Source: Eonycteris spelaea
Lineage: Eukaryota; Chordata; Mammalia; Chiroptera; Pteropodidae
Length of the DNA stretch: 64,000 nucleotides
Reading direction: 5' to 3'
Assembly (NCBI GenBank): GCA_003508835.1
Contig: PUFA01000162.1
Coordinates: 2,790,001 to 2,854,000, forward strand
The notes beneath the pieces were generated by a model. It did no database searches and had not been told where the DNA came from. It saw nothing but the letters and a program-made list of their open reading frames with translations. Position numbers and translations under genes: made by a program. Positions within the stretch are counted from its first letter, which is position 1; each line of letters starts with the position of its first letter. Below are positions 1 through 12,122 of this stretch, one piece after another.

Positions 1-1172
1 TTAGAGATTTTTTTTAAGTTTTAAAATATAAGTGACCCATTATGCTCTTAAGCTTTGAGCTTTAATAGAGCTTTTCTAGAAGATTATAAAACCTACATTA
101 GAATTAAGCTTCACAAAGCTGGCATGGTTCTAATTTGAAGGGAAATAATGTGAAGGATAAACAGAGGCACTTTCTCACTCCATTTGCAAACGAACCTTCT
201 CACAGTTTATTTTGTGGTATCAACCCATTCTCGTTAAAGATGACACAGGGAATAGATAAATAAAAAAGTGGCCATTAATTTATCATTGTCACCTAGCATT
301 CACATAGATGTCTTTAGATCAATTCTTTTTAGAAGAAAATATAATTTTGATATTTGTATAATTATACATTGATTTAAAATATTATACATTCATATATAGA
401 TATATTCACCTCTACCTGTGTAAATTCTTAGTAATCCTTGCAAATAATTAGTAAAGTACCTGATTCATGGTTTTTGGGCTAGTATTTCCCATTTGAGTCA
501 AGTAATGAATCTCACACAGCTGAGTCCTGTTTGCTCCCTGAAAAGATGTTTCCAGCTAGGAGCTTAAATGCATTGCTCCATTATGCTGCCTCTCCCTGCA
601 TTCCTGTGCTGATAGTAGCCTGGCTTTTCTTTGTGGTACCCATGAGGATGCTTTCTCAACCTCCAAAGCAGTGTGATGAAGCAGTTTGCTATTCCTCTGT
701 TTCATTGTCATAGCTTTGAACCTTATACATTCTTCCTGAAGTGAATCTTACTTCATTTCTATATCATTCATAGAGAGTCTACTTACAGTTCCATCTTTGT
801 AAAATTTTCCATGTGAAGGATTAGTATCTGGAAGGGAGTTCTTTTTCATAAGGAAAATTACTTTGCAATGAATAAGTTCAGAAAGAATCCATATTGAGGA
901 AATTAAAAATCTAGGATTTTTGGATCCTGGCAACCTAAATTTCTCTGCTTGTTGCTGAAGTCTACTTATAGTTGGAGAGAAATTAGAGAATCTCTGGAGT
1001 AGGAGTGATAAAATGTTGAGGGACAAAGTAAACATCAGAATGATTTAGACAAAGTATGTGTCTTAGCTTGTACATTTTATCTGTCTTGAGAGGAGGAGAG
1101 TATATCGGTTTGTTCATAAAGAAAAAGTATGAAAGAGGTGGAATGTGCCTCAAAGGTCCTGTTTTTAGGGGC
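1..1172. other. Unassigned AT-rich sequence
   Basis: No gene or interspersed repeat is recognised here. The part at about 510-720 is more balanced in base composition and less repetitive than its surroundings. The open frame at 531-713 begins in it but has no splice signals or family resemblance and is treated as chance. Confidence 0.5.
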
Positions 1173-1216
1173 TTTTTGTTTTGTTTATTTTTGTTTGTTT
1201 GTTTGTTTGTTTTTTG
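1173..1216. repeat. (TTTG)n microsatellite
   Basis: Imperfect tetranucleotide run of TTTG/TTTTG units, purest at about 1190-1210. It produces the artefactual Lys/Asn/Gln-rich open frame on the minus strand. Confidence 0.9.
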
Positions 1217-1499
1217 CAAAATAAAGTTAGTATAATTTATTTACCAATATGATTTACCAAGGTGGACTTTAAACTTAGAATCTGGCAGTTTATCAGCATG
1301 GATATTTCCGAACCTGCTTTTCTGCTTTATCCAGGGCTTAAAAAAGTACACACTGGAAAGAAAAGCCATTAGATGGAGCACTTGGGGTGATGTTTGGTGA
1401 ACAAACATGGGCTTAGTAGTGAACACTTGCCCACAGTGAGTTTTTTTCATAGCGATGAAGGACATAGGTCAGAAAACAAAAATAAAACAGCCTGCACCT

Positions 1500-1665
1500 G
1501 ATACTTTGCACACGTTATCTCCGTTAATTTTGACAAGACCCTTTGAGATATAGTGGTGCTATCCCCATTTTAGTGAACAGGTAACTGCAGTTGTGAAAAT
1601 GAGCAACTTTCTCAGCATCACATAGCCAGACCCAATCCCTGAATTCCTGTTCTCTTAATTACCAT
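1500..1665 (-). mobile_element. MIR SINE fragment
   Basis: The order of motifs matches an antisense MIR: a 'tatccccatttta' block, a degraded 'gaggaaactgaggc' region and a 'cacatagcca' block corresponding to the antisense of the MIR core. It is strongly diverged, as expected of a tRNA-derived SINE that died early in placental evolution. Confidence 0.6.
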
Positions 1666-2642
1666 AGGCCAACAACTTCCAGAAAATGGATAATGTCAAA
1701 AGTTCAATAGATCAGTATTTATCATTTTAATAAATGAAATAAAAGTATCCATTGGGGAACATGGGAAAAACTCATTCCAAAAATTCATTCTTGGAAATTT
1801 ATCTTTTGATACATTTCAACGATTATAGAAACTTACATTAATTAGTGTACTTATGTGTTTAATCATCTATCCATATATGAAAGAAATTTTGAGTTTTTAA
1901 AAAGTCATTTAAAAACGAGAAAAGGATTTTTTTCTTTGAAATCTCCTTATAATCATGTCATTTAAAAATTTATATGTATATAATAAGTGATGAAATATTA
2001 ATGTTAAACCCTAGAAGTATTCCAATTAGCTGTACAACTTCAGTTATCCTATAAATACATATAGAGAATGTAAAATTATTCATACTTTTCAAGGAAATAA
2101 ATGAATTCTCTTTTCCCAGTTGACTGGATGGGGTCCAATGGGTAAACACTGCATTTCATGTTTGGAAAAAAACTCCTTAAGTACTCTGGTCTTTTGTGCA
2201 AACAGAGATAAATCAAAGTTGCCTTAGAGGATGGATTTGTTGGTTTTATTTATTTATTTATTTTAAAGGAATTAAATCCACAAGTAAATCTACCACAAAT
2301 ATAGCCAAGATTTAAGGTATTAAAAAGAATACATTAAAATTTAAAGATCTTGATTTCAGAGAATTCTGAATTCTTACAAATTTCAACTCTTTTGGTTATA
2401 TGTACCCTGAACTCTGTATACTTAGCAGCAACACTATTTGTGAGAATTAAGTCCTCGTGTTGGAGGCAGGGGAGTTTGGGGATATTAAAGATTTTGTTGT
2501 GATTGTTAATCTATGTTCCAATATTGCCTAGATAAAAACATACTGTAAGACTATCCAAGTGAATGTGAAACTAGCTAAATCCTAACTAGCAAGATGTTAT
2601 TTTCTTGTTAATAAATACTGTTCTAAATGGTATTAAGATAAA

Positions 2643-2710
2643 CTTCTTTTCTACCTCCCCTTCTTGTCTCTTTTCCTTCCCTTTTCCTTCTTTATTCCTC
2701 TTCCTCTCTC
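2643..2710. repeat. Polypyrimidine tract
   Basis: About 68 bases, almost all C or T with only a few purines, bounded by AT-rich sequence. It has no mRNA-splicing context (no AG acceptor followed by a plausible exon), so it is listed as a low-complexity tract. Confidence 0.7.
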
Positions 2711-3842
2711 AATAAATAAGTACATTCAGATAGAGAAGTGCAGTCAATAGCTTCCTAAGTGTAAAGTTAGATACAAACAACATATGATCAAAATATTTTA
2801 AAAAAACTTAAACCAGTGTATTTTGCTATTTAAAATGTCCAATTTATCTCTGAATTCCTTATAGACACTTGTTCCTCAAGGTGAAAGGTATCTAAGTATG
2901 TAGTAGTAGTAGTGATTAAACCACCTGGCAAAAATCAAGAATTTCATGTTACATATGTAGAATTAGCCCAAATCAGGTTTTGTTAGAAATCTAAGTACAC
3001 AAAAAAATAGCTTATTGTATTAGATAAGAAGACAAATCTATGAAAATTGGAGTCTCCTCTAGAAAATATTTTTCATTTATTTAGCCTAGCGTAAGTATAT
3101 ATTATCTTCCTAATGACAGTTCACCCAGTCTTCACTTATGCTGACCCAAGCTCTGATTCTCAGAATTCTAACAGCTTGTTAATTGAGCTTTCTAGCACTA
3201 AACAATTTTTACTTCAGTTAAAAGCTCTCTAATATAATTAAACAAGAGATAGCTTGTTTGGTTAAAAAAAAAAAATCAAGCTCGTCAGAAAGATATTTCT
3301 TTCTCTTATCATTAAATTTGTTCCTCCACAGCAGTTCTTGTAGATTGCTCTGGCATCTGGAAAGTACATGATTGCTATCTTTAATTAGCTTATTTCTATA
3401 TAAATTTCACAGAATCTGATTATATTATACTTACTATTTACTTTTAAAAAATAATCCCAAATACCAGAGTTTTCAGTTAGAGATTCTTGTGAATTGTCAA
3501 TAAAGCAAATAAAAACTGACTTACTTTACATTAAGTTTCTACCTTCTAATAGGTTAATTTCCTTCTTTGGACCATATAAGGAGTATTTGGAATGGACCTA
3601 GCCCATTCCACTGCGGTAGTCTTTGACTGCAGAGCACTTTACTCATTCTTTTCTGAGGAGTGTCTGGCCTTTATCCATCCTTAAGATTCTTAAACTCAAG
3701 ACAGGATTATTCACAGTGGATTTTGGAATTGACAATTATACAGTGATATTACAGAGCATACTTGAAGTACTTTTAGGACTCAGTTGCTAACATTGCTTTC
3801 TTTTTTTTCTGATTTTTTTTTTTCCTGAGCTACACATTTGAC

Positions 3843-3862
3843 TTTTTTTTTTTTTTTTTTTT
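3843..3862. repeat. T20 homopolymer
   Basis: Twenty uninterrupted T, preceded by two shorter T runs at 3800-3830. It may be the antisense poly(A) of a retroposed sequence lying to its right, but no body is recognised. Confidence 0.8.
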
Positions 3863-5084
3863 CAAGCCCTGGCTGTTTGCTCTCTGGAGATCACAACATC
3901 CATAAATCCTTCCTTCAATATTAGCTTGGTTCCAACCTAAAGTACGTCCATGTTTCTGTATACCTCACTATTTTGGTTCACCAACCTGCCTATATTCCTA
4001 TCCTGGTCTCACCTGGCTTATCTGTTAGTGCCACCTATACCTGTTAATTTGATCTCTCCAAAATTAGTCGAAGTTGAATAAATAAAATAAACAAAGTAGT
4101 GCTTTGGGGTGCTAGAAAAAGACAATATGGTCTAGAGGTGTAAGTGACCCTTTAACTGGAATGGGATGTCGATGAAAGAGCCAGAATGCAAACCATGGAA
4201 ACAAGTTACAATAGCCTGCCAGGCACGTAGGGACTGACATGGAGTTTATGTGAAACTGGAGGTCTGTGGTTAAGACGGAAAATCAGTGACTGAACCACAT
4301 TGGGATATTTTAACAAAAGATCTTGGGGAGAGCTGAAGTCAAGAATAAATTCATATTCATTGAGAATTAAAAGCATCATAATCATGAAAATCAAGGCATA
4401 GGTGACATCTTTATTTTCAAAAATGTTTTTTAAATATAGGTTTTATTTTTTGTTATAACTGTCATACATCAACAAAAAGTGTACATTTATAAAAATTCTA
4501 AAAAATGGGAAAGAAATTATTATAATGTCATTTTCCAAATATACCTCTGTCAGCATTTGAAAATTCTGTGCATAGTATTTTTCTGTTTATGTGTAACTTT
4601 TACCTAATTGTTCTCATTATGTATATAATTTCAATGTTGCTATTAATATGACATTACATCTTTCTTTGTTATTTCATATTAAATCTTTCTAAATTCCTCT
4701 TTGCTGTCTTATGATGCCACCATTTACTTCTGTACTTGCGTTTTCAAGGCTCAGTTCTGTAAGACGGGGATTGGGTAGTTCTATTAGGAAAGAGCATTAG
4801 AATGAGGGTAATGCAATTTCAACCTACTTATGTATGCTTGATGTGAATTCAGAGTAGATGCTAATCAGATAATGCTTGAATAGTGGAAAACAATCAATGT
4901 CTAAGAAAGATGCTGAAGAGGTGTGAGACTGACAACTTTAAAAAGAAAAGCATGTGGTTTGGTCTTAAGCATACTTTCCACATCGAGTTTCAGTGTGTAC
5001 AAAAAAACTTTCCAGAGATCCTCTGTATTTTTGAAGGGAGAAGAAATTAAGTTGGACATTTCTTAATTTGGGTATAACATTTTT

Positions 5085-5815
5085 TAGAACAATTTTTTTT
5101 ATTGCTATATATCAGAGACATTAATGTGTACAAATCTTAAAAGTATAGATCAAACACGCTTATATATCTATATAACTGTGTAACCAAAACCTAGATTAAG
5201 ATACAGGACGATTCTAGTTCCTTGTGAGGCTCTCCTGTGCCCCTTCTTAGTTAATCTCATCTGTCAGAGATAACCATTATTCTCAGTTCTACCACCATAG
5301 ATTAGTTTTCCCTGTTTTTCAACTTCGTATTAGTGGAATCCTATAGTATGTGCTCTTCTGTTTCTGGTTTATTTTGTTCAACCTTGTCTGGAAGAGTCAT
5401 TGTTGCTGTGTGTATCAATAGTTCATTCTTTTTTATTGCTCTATAGAACTCTGATGTATAAATAAGCCACAGTTCGTTTATCCATTTTCATGAGTGTTCA
5501 TTTGGAGTTTTTCCAGTTTTGAGTTTTTATAAGTAAAGCTGCTGGAAACATTCTTGACCATGCATTTTGGTAAATGTCTGCCATTATTTCTCCTGAATAT
5601 ATACTTTGGAATAAAAGTTCTGAGCCAGGGAGGAGACATGTATTTAACTTTTATAGATAGTGTCATATCATTTTCCAGTGGTCAAACCAATTTATACTAC
5701 TACCAACAAATGAAAGAGGTTTGAGCCAGATCCTCACCAATATATAATATTTTTAAATCTTCTTAATTGTATTTAGCTAAAACATTTTAATAAAATATCA
5801 CGTCTCCAAATCATT
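5085..5815 (-). mobile_element. Ancient L1 (L1M type) 3' region
   Basis: The plus strand reads as the reverse complement of the common old L1 3' region. Recognisable blocks in order are 'tagtggaatcctatagta', 'gtttatccattttcatgagt', 'aaagctgctggaaacattc', a degraded 'tatatac' plus 'ggaataaaagttctg' block, and 'ctcaccaatatat' near the right end. It is heavily diverged and has no coding capacity. It is older than the L1 piece at 38.9-41.1 kb. Confidence 0.75.
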
Positions 5816-6395
5816 TTGAATGTATACCCCTTTAACAAAAATTTTTAGTATGTTGTCCACTTTCTATATACATGCCTTTACGTATGAAATGCATATGCTT
5901 TTGAATGAAAACATATAGAAAGCAAGAATTTTTTAAAAGTGAACTAAAATAAATAGAATTAATAATATTTCCTTTATCAGCTCCATAGATTCTTACACAA
6001 TTTATGCAAGATCTCTTGTAAGGGATCTGTATAGCCCACAGATGATAATAAAATCAGCGAATACCAGAGGAAAGACTAATAATACCTCTTGCACAAAAGC
6101 CTTTCTTCACGAGCTCTGTGTACCACCAGTTTTTCCTGCTCCAGTTTTGGACATCATCTAGAGTGAAGTTTGCCTAGTCTAGAATTATAATGTAGAAAAG
6201 AACTTGGGGGCTGATGACTGTGAGTTATTATAGTGTAGCCAGCCCCCTATGTCTTCCTTTGTGCTGTACATCAAGCTAGTGCTGTCTTCCCAGTGGACGA
6301 CTTTATAGCATGTGTGCATGCGTGGAATGTAACCATTTTTGTTCCATGTTTATTTTGTTTGTGGCTAATTTTTCTCTGTTATTGGTGATTCTTCT
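5816..6395. other. Unassigned sequence
   Basis: No gene or repeat recognised. The segment at about 6100-6300 is of mixed composition and might be single-copy. Confidence 0.45.
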
Positions 6396-6732
6396 AAACT
6401 GGTTTTTCTCAGCGTATGATATGGGTATCTCTGGACATCTCTGACATTTTTTAGGGCTATCCATGAGGTCAAAACTATTTTCATAATGATACTAAGCTGT
6501 TTTGCTCCTTGCATTTTCATTATTTCACAAGAGTGCAGTGGAATTTCCACAGGCTAAAATGGCTAATGGAATATATGCTTGTATGTTTTTGTGTTTTAAA
6601 AATATTTTCCGTTTTAATATCTAATATAGTAAATATAGATTGGTGTAACCTATATCAACAAAAGTTCTTTGGGTTCCTCAATAATTTTTAGGAGTGCAAA
6701 GGGTCTTGAGACCAAAAACTATAGGTTACTTA
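6396..6732 (+). mobile_element. hAT-Charlie-type DNA transposon, internally deleted
   Basis: Recognised from blocks typical of Charlie-group elements: near the left end a degraded terminal repeat ('ggtttttctcag'), then 'aggtcaaaactattttcat', 'actaagctgtttt' and 'cacaagagtgcagtgga', and near the right end 'aaagttctttgggttcctca', 'ataatttttaggagtg' and 'gggtcttgagacc'. At about 340 bases it is a non-autonomous or internally deleted copy. No transposase is encoded. The exact subfamily is not certain. Confidence 0.75.
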
Positions 6733-8274
6733 TAGTTTTTGCAGTATGTTCCAGATAAAAGTGAGCTTTTCTTTTTTCACTGCACTTCTAAGTTATTATT
6801 ATTTTTAATTTGAAACTTGAACAGATGGTAGTTTTCTGGTGGACAGATCTATTTCCATGCTTATAGAAGAAAAATGGGAATTCATTAAGCAATAAATTCT
6901 GTTTTCTTCTGTATGACATGCAGTCTAAACTAACAGTGGAATCATCTTGAAATACATCTTCAGATATAAAGCAACAGCTAATTTCAAAATGAGGCAGCAA
7001 ATATTAACATAAGCTATGGAGCTTCCAAATGTTCTCAGTGGAAGGTCATTTCTACTGTCTTCATATCCAGTATATAAAATTTGAGTGCACCTCTCCACTC
7101 AACATATTAACTTTTGGCACTTCTGACAGATGTCAGAGAATTCATCCATGCATTTATTTTACCTAGAAATTGTTGAAAGTTTCCTAAAATATTTTGATGT
7201 TTGAGAGACACATTTTTTTTAAAGTTTTCTAAATTCTGTCTTGGAAGTTAGGGCATAAGTGTGTAACATGTCTGGACTATGTTAGCATTTCATAAAAATG
7301 TTGAAATGCTTTTAAATATTCTTTATTTTTTACAAGAATTGTATTTACATAAATTGCTATTATATTTTCCAGAATTTTTACATCCATGTGATAAATTCCC
7401 TCTAAGGGTGCGGAGATAGCACTTATCATGTCTCCTGATGAATATTTTAGTAATCAGATATTAAGAACTGCATTTCCATTATTACCTTGGTTGAGACAAC
7501 TTTAATTCTAAATCTAATCCTCACTTGGAGTAACTTTAATGCTAGGAGTCCTGTTATGTATTTCTTCTCTGGAAAATTTTATTTCGATACTTTAATTTTT
7601 TTTGTCTTGTTTTATTTATGTTTTGGTATTTTAAATTGTCCCCTATCATTTGGATATAGGCATGTCATAAATAAAATACATATGTAAATATTTATATCAG
7701 TGAATTAGTGTCTAACATAATTATAAAAGTCAAGGTGTTCAACATTTGAAATTATTATTTAAGTAGCAGTTATAATTTACAAAGAAGAGTTTTCTTCAAA
7801 TACTTGAGGCTTTAATTTGTATGGTCAACATAATTTATCCTCAAATAAATGGTTTTCAGTCTTTTCTTTCCACTCCAACCCACAAAAGATTGCTGAATTA
7901 CTCTAATTTTTAAGACTAGGTTGCTATATCCATGATCTGAGTTGTCACCTTTGTAAGTAGTTAAAACTAGTTGTGAGTGTAACCTATATTTACACTGCAT
8001 AGAGTAAAATTTAGGCAAATTAAATACAGACCAACTAAGTGGTTTTAGATTTTGAATATCACTGAGTCACACATGCATGATTTTTATCATATTCAGATTC
8101 CTGCAAGCTCTTCCTGCCTTTCTGCGATTTTATCTTTGAGGAGTAATGAGGCAAGACCAAAAATAGCATTTTATAAGAACGAAACAAATGTTTTGAGAAG
8201 AAAACACAGTGCAGTAGGTGTGCTAACCAGACAGGAAAACCAACAGAAGTTAACATTGAATTTTCATAGATAGG
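6733..8274. other. Unassigned AT-rich sequence
   Basis: No gene or repeat recognised. Small open frames occur on both strands, as expected by chance in AT-rich DNA, and none resembles a known protein. Confidence 0.45.
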
Positions 8275-8745
8275 AACTGAGATAAGAGCATTTTAGGCAA
8301 AGAGACAACTTAAGCAAAGACCAAAAGTGGAAACTGTAGTCAGTTAATGATGCCTTTAGAGAGCATTGCCCATGGTCTGATCTGCCATTCTTTCCTGTCG
8401 GTAATGGCTGCCTGATACATTTCTCTCCACCCCAGCCTACCAATTTCTACTTTAACATTTCCCTTGGAAATTCTAAAATGAGTAATCTGATCTTAATTTG
8501 GTAAAAATTGAAAATTTTTGAGAGGGTGTCAGGATTTTAGCTATGCATTTCTAAAATTAATCTAGCAGGAATATGCAGCAAGAATTGGCATGTGGAGAAA
8601 ACAGGAGACAAAGGTGGCAAGGCCGGTCATCAAGGCTCAAAAACATCTTATCTCTGAACTATCAAGATTGAAGGCCCTAAATTTGATATTTTTGGGGTGG
8701 TATCTCAGCAATTGGATAAAGGACGAGAAATAGAAGGAAGCAGAT
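8275..8745 (-). mobile_element. L2 LINE fragments
   Basis: Two blocks read as antisense L2 3' sequence: 'gagcattttaggcaaagag...' through 'gcaaagacc' at about 8285-8325, and the 'gtggagaa...caaaggtggcaagg' block at about 8590-8625. The sequence at 8340-8540 between them is unassigned. Divergence is very high. Confidence 0.4.
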
Positions 8746-9556
8746 AGGTTCCATAAACACAAGATGGTAAACTTGATGTTCTTTCAGAGGTACAGTTCTA
8801 GAACAGAGTAGTACAGAGTTGATAACCAGGTGGTGGTGTTTTTGGGAGCCATCATAAATTCTCTATCTCATCATCTCTTTCCTGGTTGCATTTACCTGGC
8901 TAGTAGATGGGGAAAATGTGATAGACACCATGGATTAGATTGCAGTGGTGCATTTAACAATGCCTGTGCTGTTATAGATGAGATAATACAATTTAGGCTG
9001 AATATGAGGACAGTCCCACAGTACCCTACTCTAAATGCAGCTTTTAAAAACTCTAACAAAAGAGACTAATACCTTGCTACCCTAAACCAATATAACTTGC
9101 CCTGGATTTCACCCCCTGTGTAAATTCTTAAGATTCTGTTTTAATAAAATATGTCAAAAGAAAGAAAATCGATTAACTTCTGCCTTTGGGAACCAAGAAC
9201 CTTTCAGTTAAATGTAGCTGGTCCTGCAGGCATTTGTGGAAGTGCTGATGATGGTAAGCTGACAGCAAAAACTCTGTTTTAGTAGTTTTCTTAAGTATTT
9301 AGGCCTTAGAAATGGCCAAAGTGGAGACCCATTAAATGTTCTCATGAGCTGGATGAACTCCTAGGCCTTTCTCATTTGGAAAAATGGGGTTGCCACTTAG
9401 GAAAAATGAGTCCTGTCCATGGGTGGCCTCTGTGTCACTGGGAAAGGCGTTTCTTCCAGAAAGATGGAACTGAGAGAGCCAAAGTGCTTGCTTCCCAGGA
9501 AGAGAACAAAGGAAGAAAGGAAAGTTTCTCTTTGTATTCTCGACTCGTTAATCCTC
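8746..9556. other. Unassigned sequence ending at an A-rich tail
   Basis: No known repeat recognised. The part at about 9370-9556 directly precedes a 27-base A run, an arrangement that fits a retroposed transcript. I do not recognise the body and cannot identify target-site duplications. Confidence 0.4.
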
Positions 9557-9619
9557 AAAAAAAAAAAAAAAAAAAAAAAAAAAGAAAAGAAAAAAAGAAG
9601 AAAAAAAAAGAAAAAAGAA
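9557..9619 (+). repeat. A27 run followed by A-rich purine tract
   Basis: Twenty-seven A, then about 35 bases of A with scattered G. This is either a decayed poly(A) tail or an A-rich satellite. It is the source of the poly-lysine and poly-phenylalanine open frames on both strands at 9376-9654. Confidence 0.9.
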
Positions 9620-11576
9620 AATTGGATTATTTGAGATTTCACTTTCATCATTAAAATGTAGCAAGAGGGACAGGAGGAGAAAGAATTTCACTTTCTATTG
9701 CCTGCAAGAAAAGATTAATTGAACAAACTTGCAGTACTAAGTTTAGTTTAGTTTCCCCTGAGGAAGAAATAAACAACAGTGGCGCCGAGAAACAGACTCT
9801 AGATTGTACAGTCCATTAACACTAAGGGAAATAATTAGTTTTTTTTCCGTGATGACTGATGAATTATTTTAACTTGTTTATAAGTATTAAGGCTATATCA
9901 ACAAAGCAGTTTTCTAAATATTCAGGGCAAAGCAAAATACCAAAATCCTTTCTTTAAATTTATTTCAGCTTTAGGATGTTTGTCCCAATTATTTAATTTC
10001 CTTGAGCCTATAGTCATTTTCATATACACTCACTAAATGATGGGATTATCATACAAATAAAATTATGAGGAAGCCTTGCAAAATTAAATTTTTCTGCAGT
10101 ATTTAGCTAAGATTCATTCATAAAGATTAAATCAAATGTAACATCTAACTTTTCTGAGCATCGATCATAGCTAAACATCAGTAATAACTTGCTTAAGGAA
10201 GGACTTGGTACACTGAAATGGTTCGACGAAACATGTGATCATCTTATTTGAGGATCTTTCAGCGGAGAAAAGATAATACTATGTTTTTTACTTTTACATG
10301 TTGGAGGTAATAATTCACCAAATTCCACAACTTGGACTTATTAACATATGACTCTGTATGCATTTCATCATTGAACTACAGTGATTACTATTTCTAGAGG
10401 ACTGAAATTAAAGACCTCATTTTTACACATGAAGGGAGATTGAGGTGATTATATATAAATAATTGTGTTCAAAAGCTAAAATTGATCACTTCCTTATTCT
10501 GAGAAAGTGCCATGTATGGAATAAGAAGTTGATTCTCAGATGAATTCCATATATTTTGAAAATTGAATTTTATATTTTTTTAGTTTTTGGAAGAGTTAAG
10601 AAAGTTTGAAATCAAACTATGATATCTAATCAAACAAGGAGCTACCTGAAGAATCACAGGTTTTCTTTGGGTACCTGAGAGACATTTTGTGGGTGATAAT
10701 AAGAGCTGGTAAAATGATGGTTGTGTTAGACTTTGAGACTATCGCAACTATTTTTCCTCATATTGAGAATATATATCTGACTTATTGGAAAAGTAGGTGA
10801 TGACTTCTTATTTTTACTCATACTGAAAATGTTTTATATGTGTATGTTTAATGTCTGTAGGTAGGATAAATGCCAGTGAGTTTTCAAAGGAGCTCAAATT
10901 TGCAAAATAGTTTAGAAGCTTAGACTGCCAAGACCTTTACTCTAGTTGATCTTCACATACCATAGGAAGACTTATTGTTCTTCAATAGATAAATATATTT
11001 TATAATCTATATGTGAAAATATCAGAAACATTTTATATTGTTTATAACTTCTTCATGAAGAAGACATGTGACTGACTCACTGGAGCTGGGCTTTGTCTTC
11101 AAGACAGATGGAGTTATCCCTTCATTACTGAATAAAGACAGTACACAAAAGTCAAAGGTGTGTTAGGAAATTACTTGCTAATTGCAAGGGAAAGAGGAGT
11201 CTTTAATAGCAAAGGTGGTCACAACTTTATATAAAGCGTTAAAATTAGCATCACTAACAGTAGGACAATCTGACAGTTAATGGCTCTCGAGGCAAGGCAA
11301 TAGGAAGTACACAGCATCATCTGTGGAGTGTTTTTGCTAATAATGTTAAACTTCAATCTAATAAAACTTTTCAACATAACTTTCAGTTTATAGGAAGCAC
11401 AGGAATATAGGAACAATTTAAATGATGCTACAATGAACCAAGTAGACAGACAAATGAAAATGTGGTCATTCAATAGAAAACTGTCCTGGTCACTTTAAAA
11501 TGTGAATGTAATGGGAAAAGTATTCAGGGGACTGTTCAAGATTAAAGAAACTAAAGAGACATAATAGCCAAATTAA
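9620..11576. other. Unassigned AT-rich sequence
   Basis: No gene or repeat recognised with confidence. A weak MIR-like stretch at about 10890-10990 was not strong enough to call. Confidence 0.45.
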
Positions 11577-12122
11577 ACCTGTGTTAGTTATTTATTGAAG
11601 TATAATAAATTGCACCAGAACTAAGTGGTTTAAAACAACAAACATTTAGCATCCCATGGTTTCCATGGGTGAGAAATTTGGGAATGGCTTGGCTAGGTGC
11701 CTCTGACTAAAGGTCACTAACGGGGCTGCAATCAAGCTGTTGACTAAGTTGTAAACTCATCTGAAGGCTCATCTGGGGAGGGAGAGTTTGAGGAACAGTT
11801 GTCAAGCTCATTCATGTGGCTGTTGGCAGGTGTCAGCTCCTTGCTGTGTGGGCATTTCCACAGTACTCCCTCACAACTGGCAGCTGGTTTCTTTCAGGGT
11901 GATTCAAGAAAGAGTAGAGAATGTCCAAAATGAAATCCATAGCTTTTTTATAACTTAATCTCAAAAGCGACATCCTTTCACTGTTACTATACTCTTGTCT
12001 TTAGAAACATTTCAGTAGGTCCAGCTTACATGAGAGTGCTAAGGTGGCAAAATTATATAAGAATATGAAGAGCAGGAGACTGACACCATTTGGGGCTCTC
12101 TTAGAGGCTACTGACCACAAAT
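11577..12122 (-). mobile_element. MLT1-type MaLR LTR
   Basis: The plus strand reads as a complete antisense MLT1-group LTR. The left end carries 'gtgttagttatttattg' followed by 'taagtggtttaaaacaaca', the central part has 'gctgcaatcaag' and 'agctcattcatgtggctgtt', and the right end has 'cttagaggctactgaccaca'. Length of about 545 bases is right for the longer MLT1 subfamilies. No internal MaLR sequence or second LTR is present, so this is a solo LTR. Confidence 0.85.

Larger units (their letters stand above)
1666..5084. other. Unassigned sequence with simple tracts
   Basis: I recognise no gene and no confident repeat family. It contains a nearly pure pyrimidine tract at 2643-2710, a TTTA run at about 2248-2263 and T20 at 3843-3862. 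The block at about 4430-4740 resembles an old LINE 3' region in its style (T-rich antisense text with an 'acattacatcttt' block), but I cannot name it. Confidence 0.45.

Noticed and set aside
9376..9654. Overlapping open frames on both strands rich in lysine or phenylalanine
   Set aside because: They are produced by the A27 run and the A-rich tract that follows it.
9780..9797. TGGCGCCGAGAAACAG resembling a retroviral tRNA-Lys primer-binding site
   Set aside because: The match to the usual primer-binding site is broken, and there is no LTR end just upstream and no viral sequence downstream. Most likely chance.
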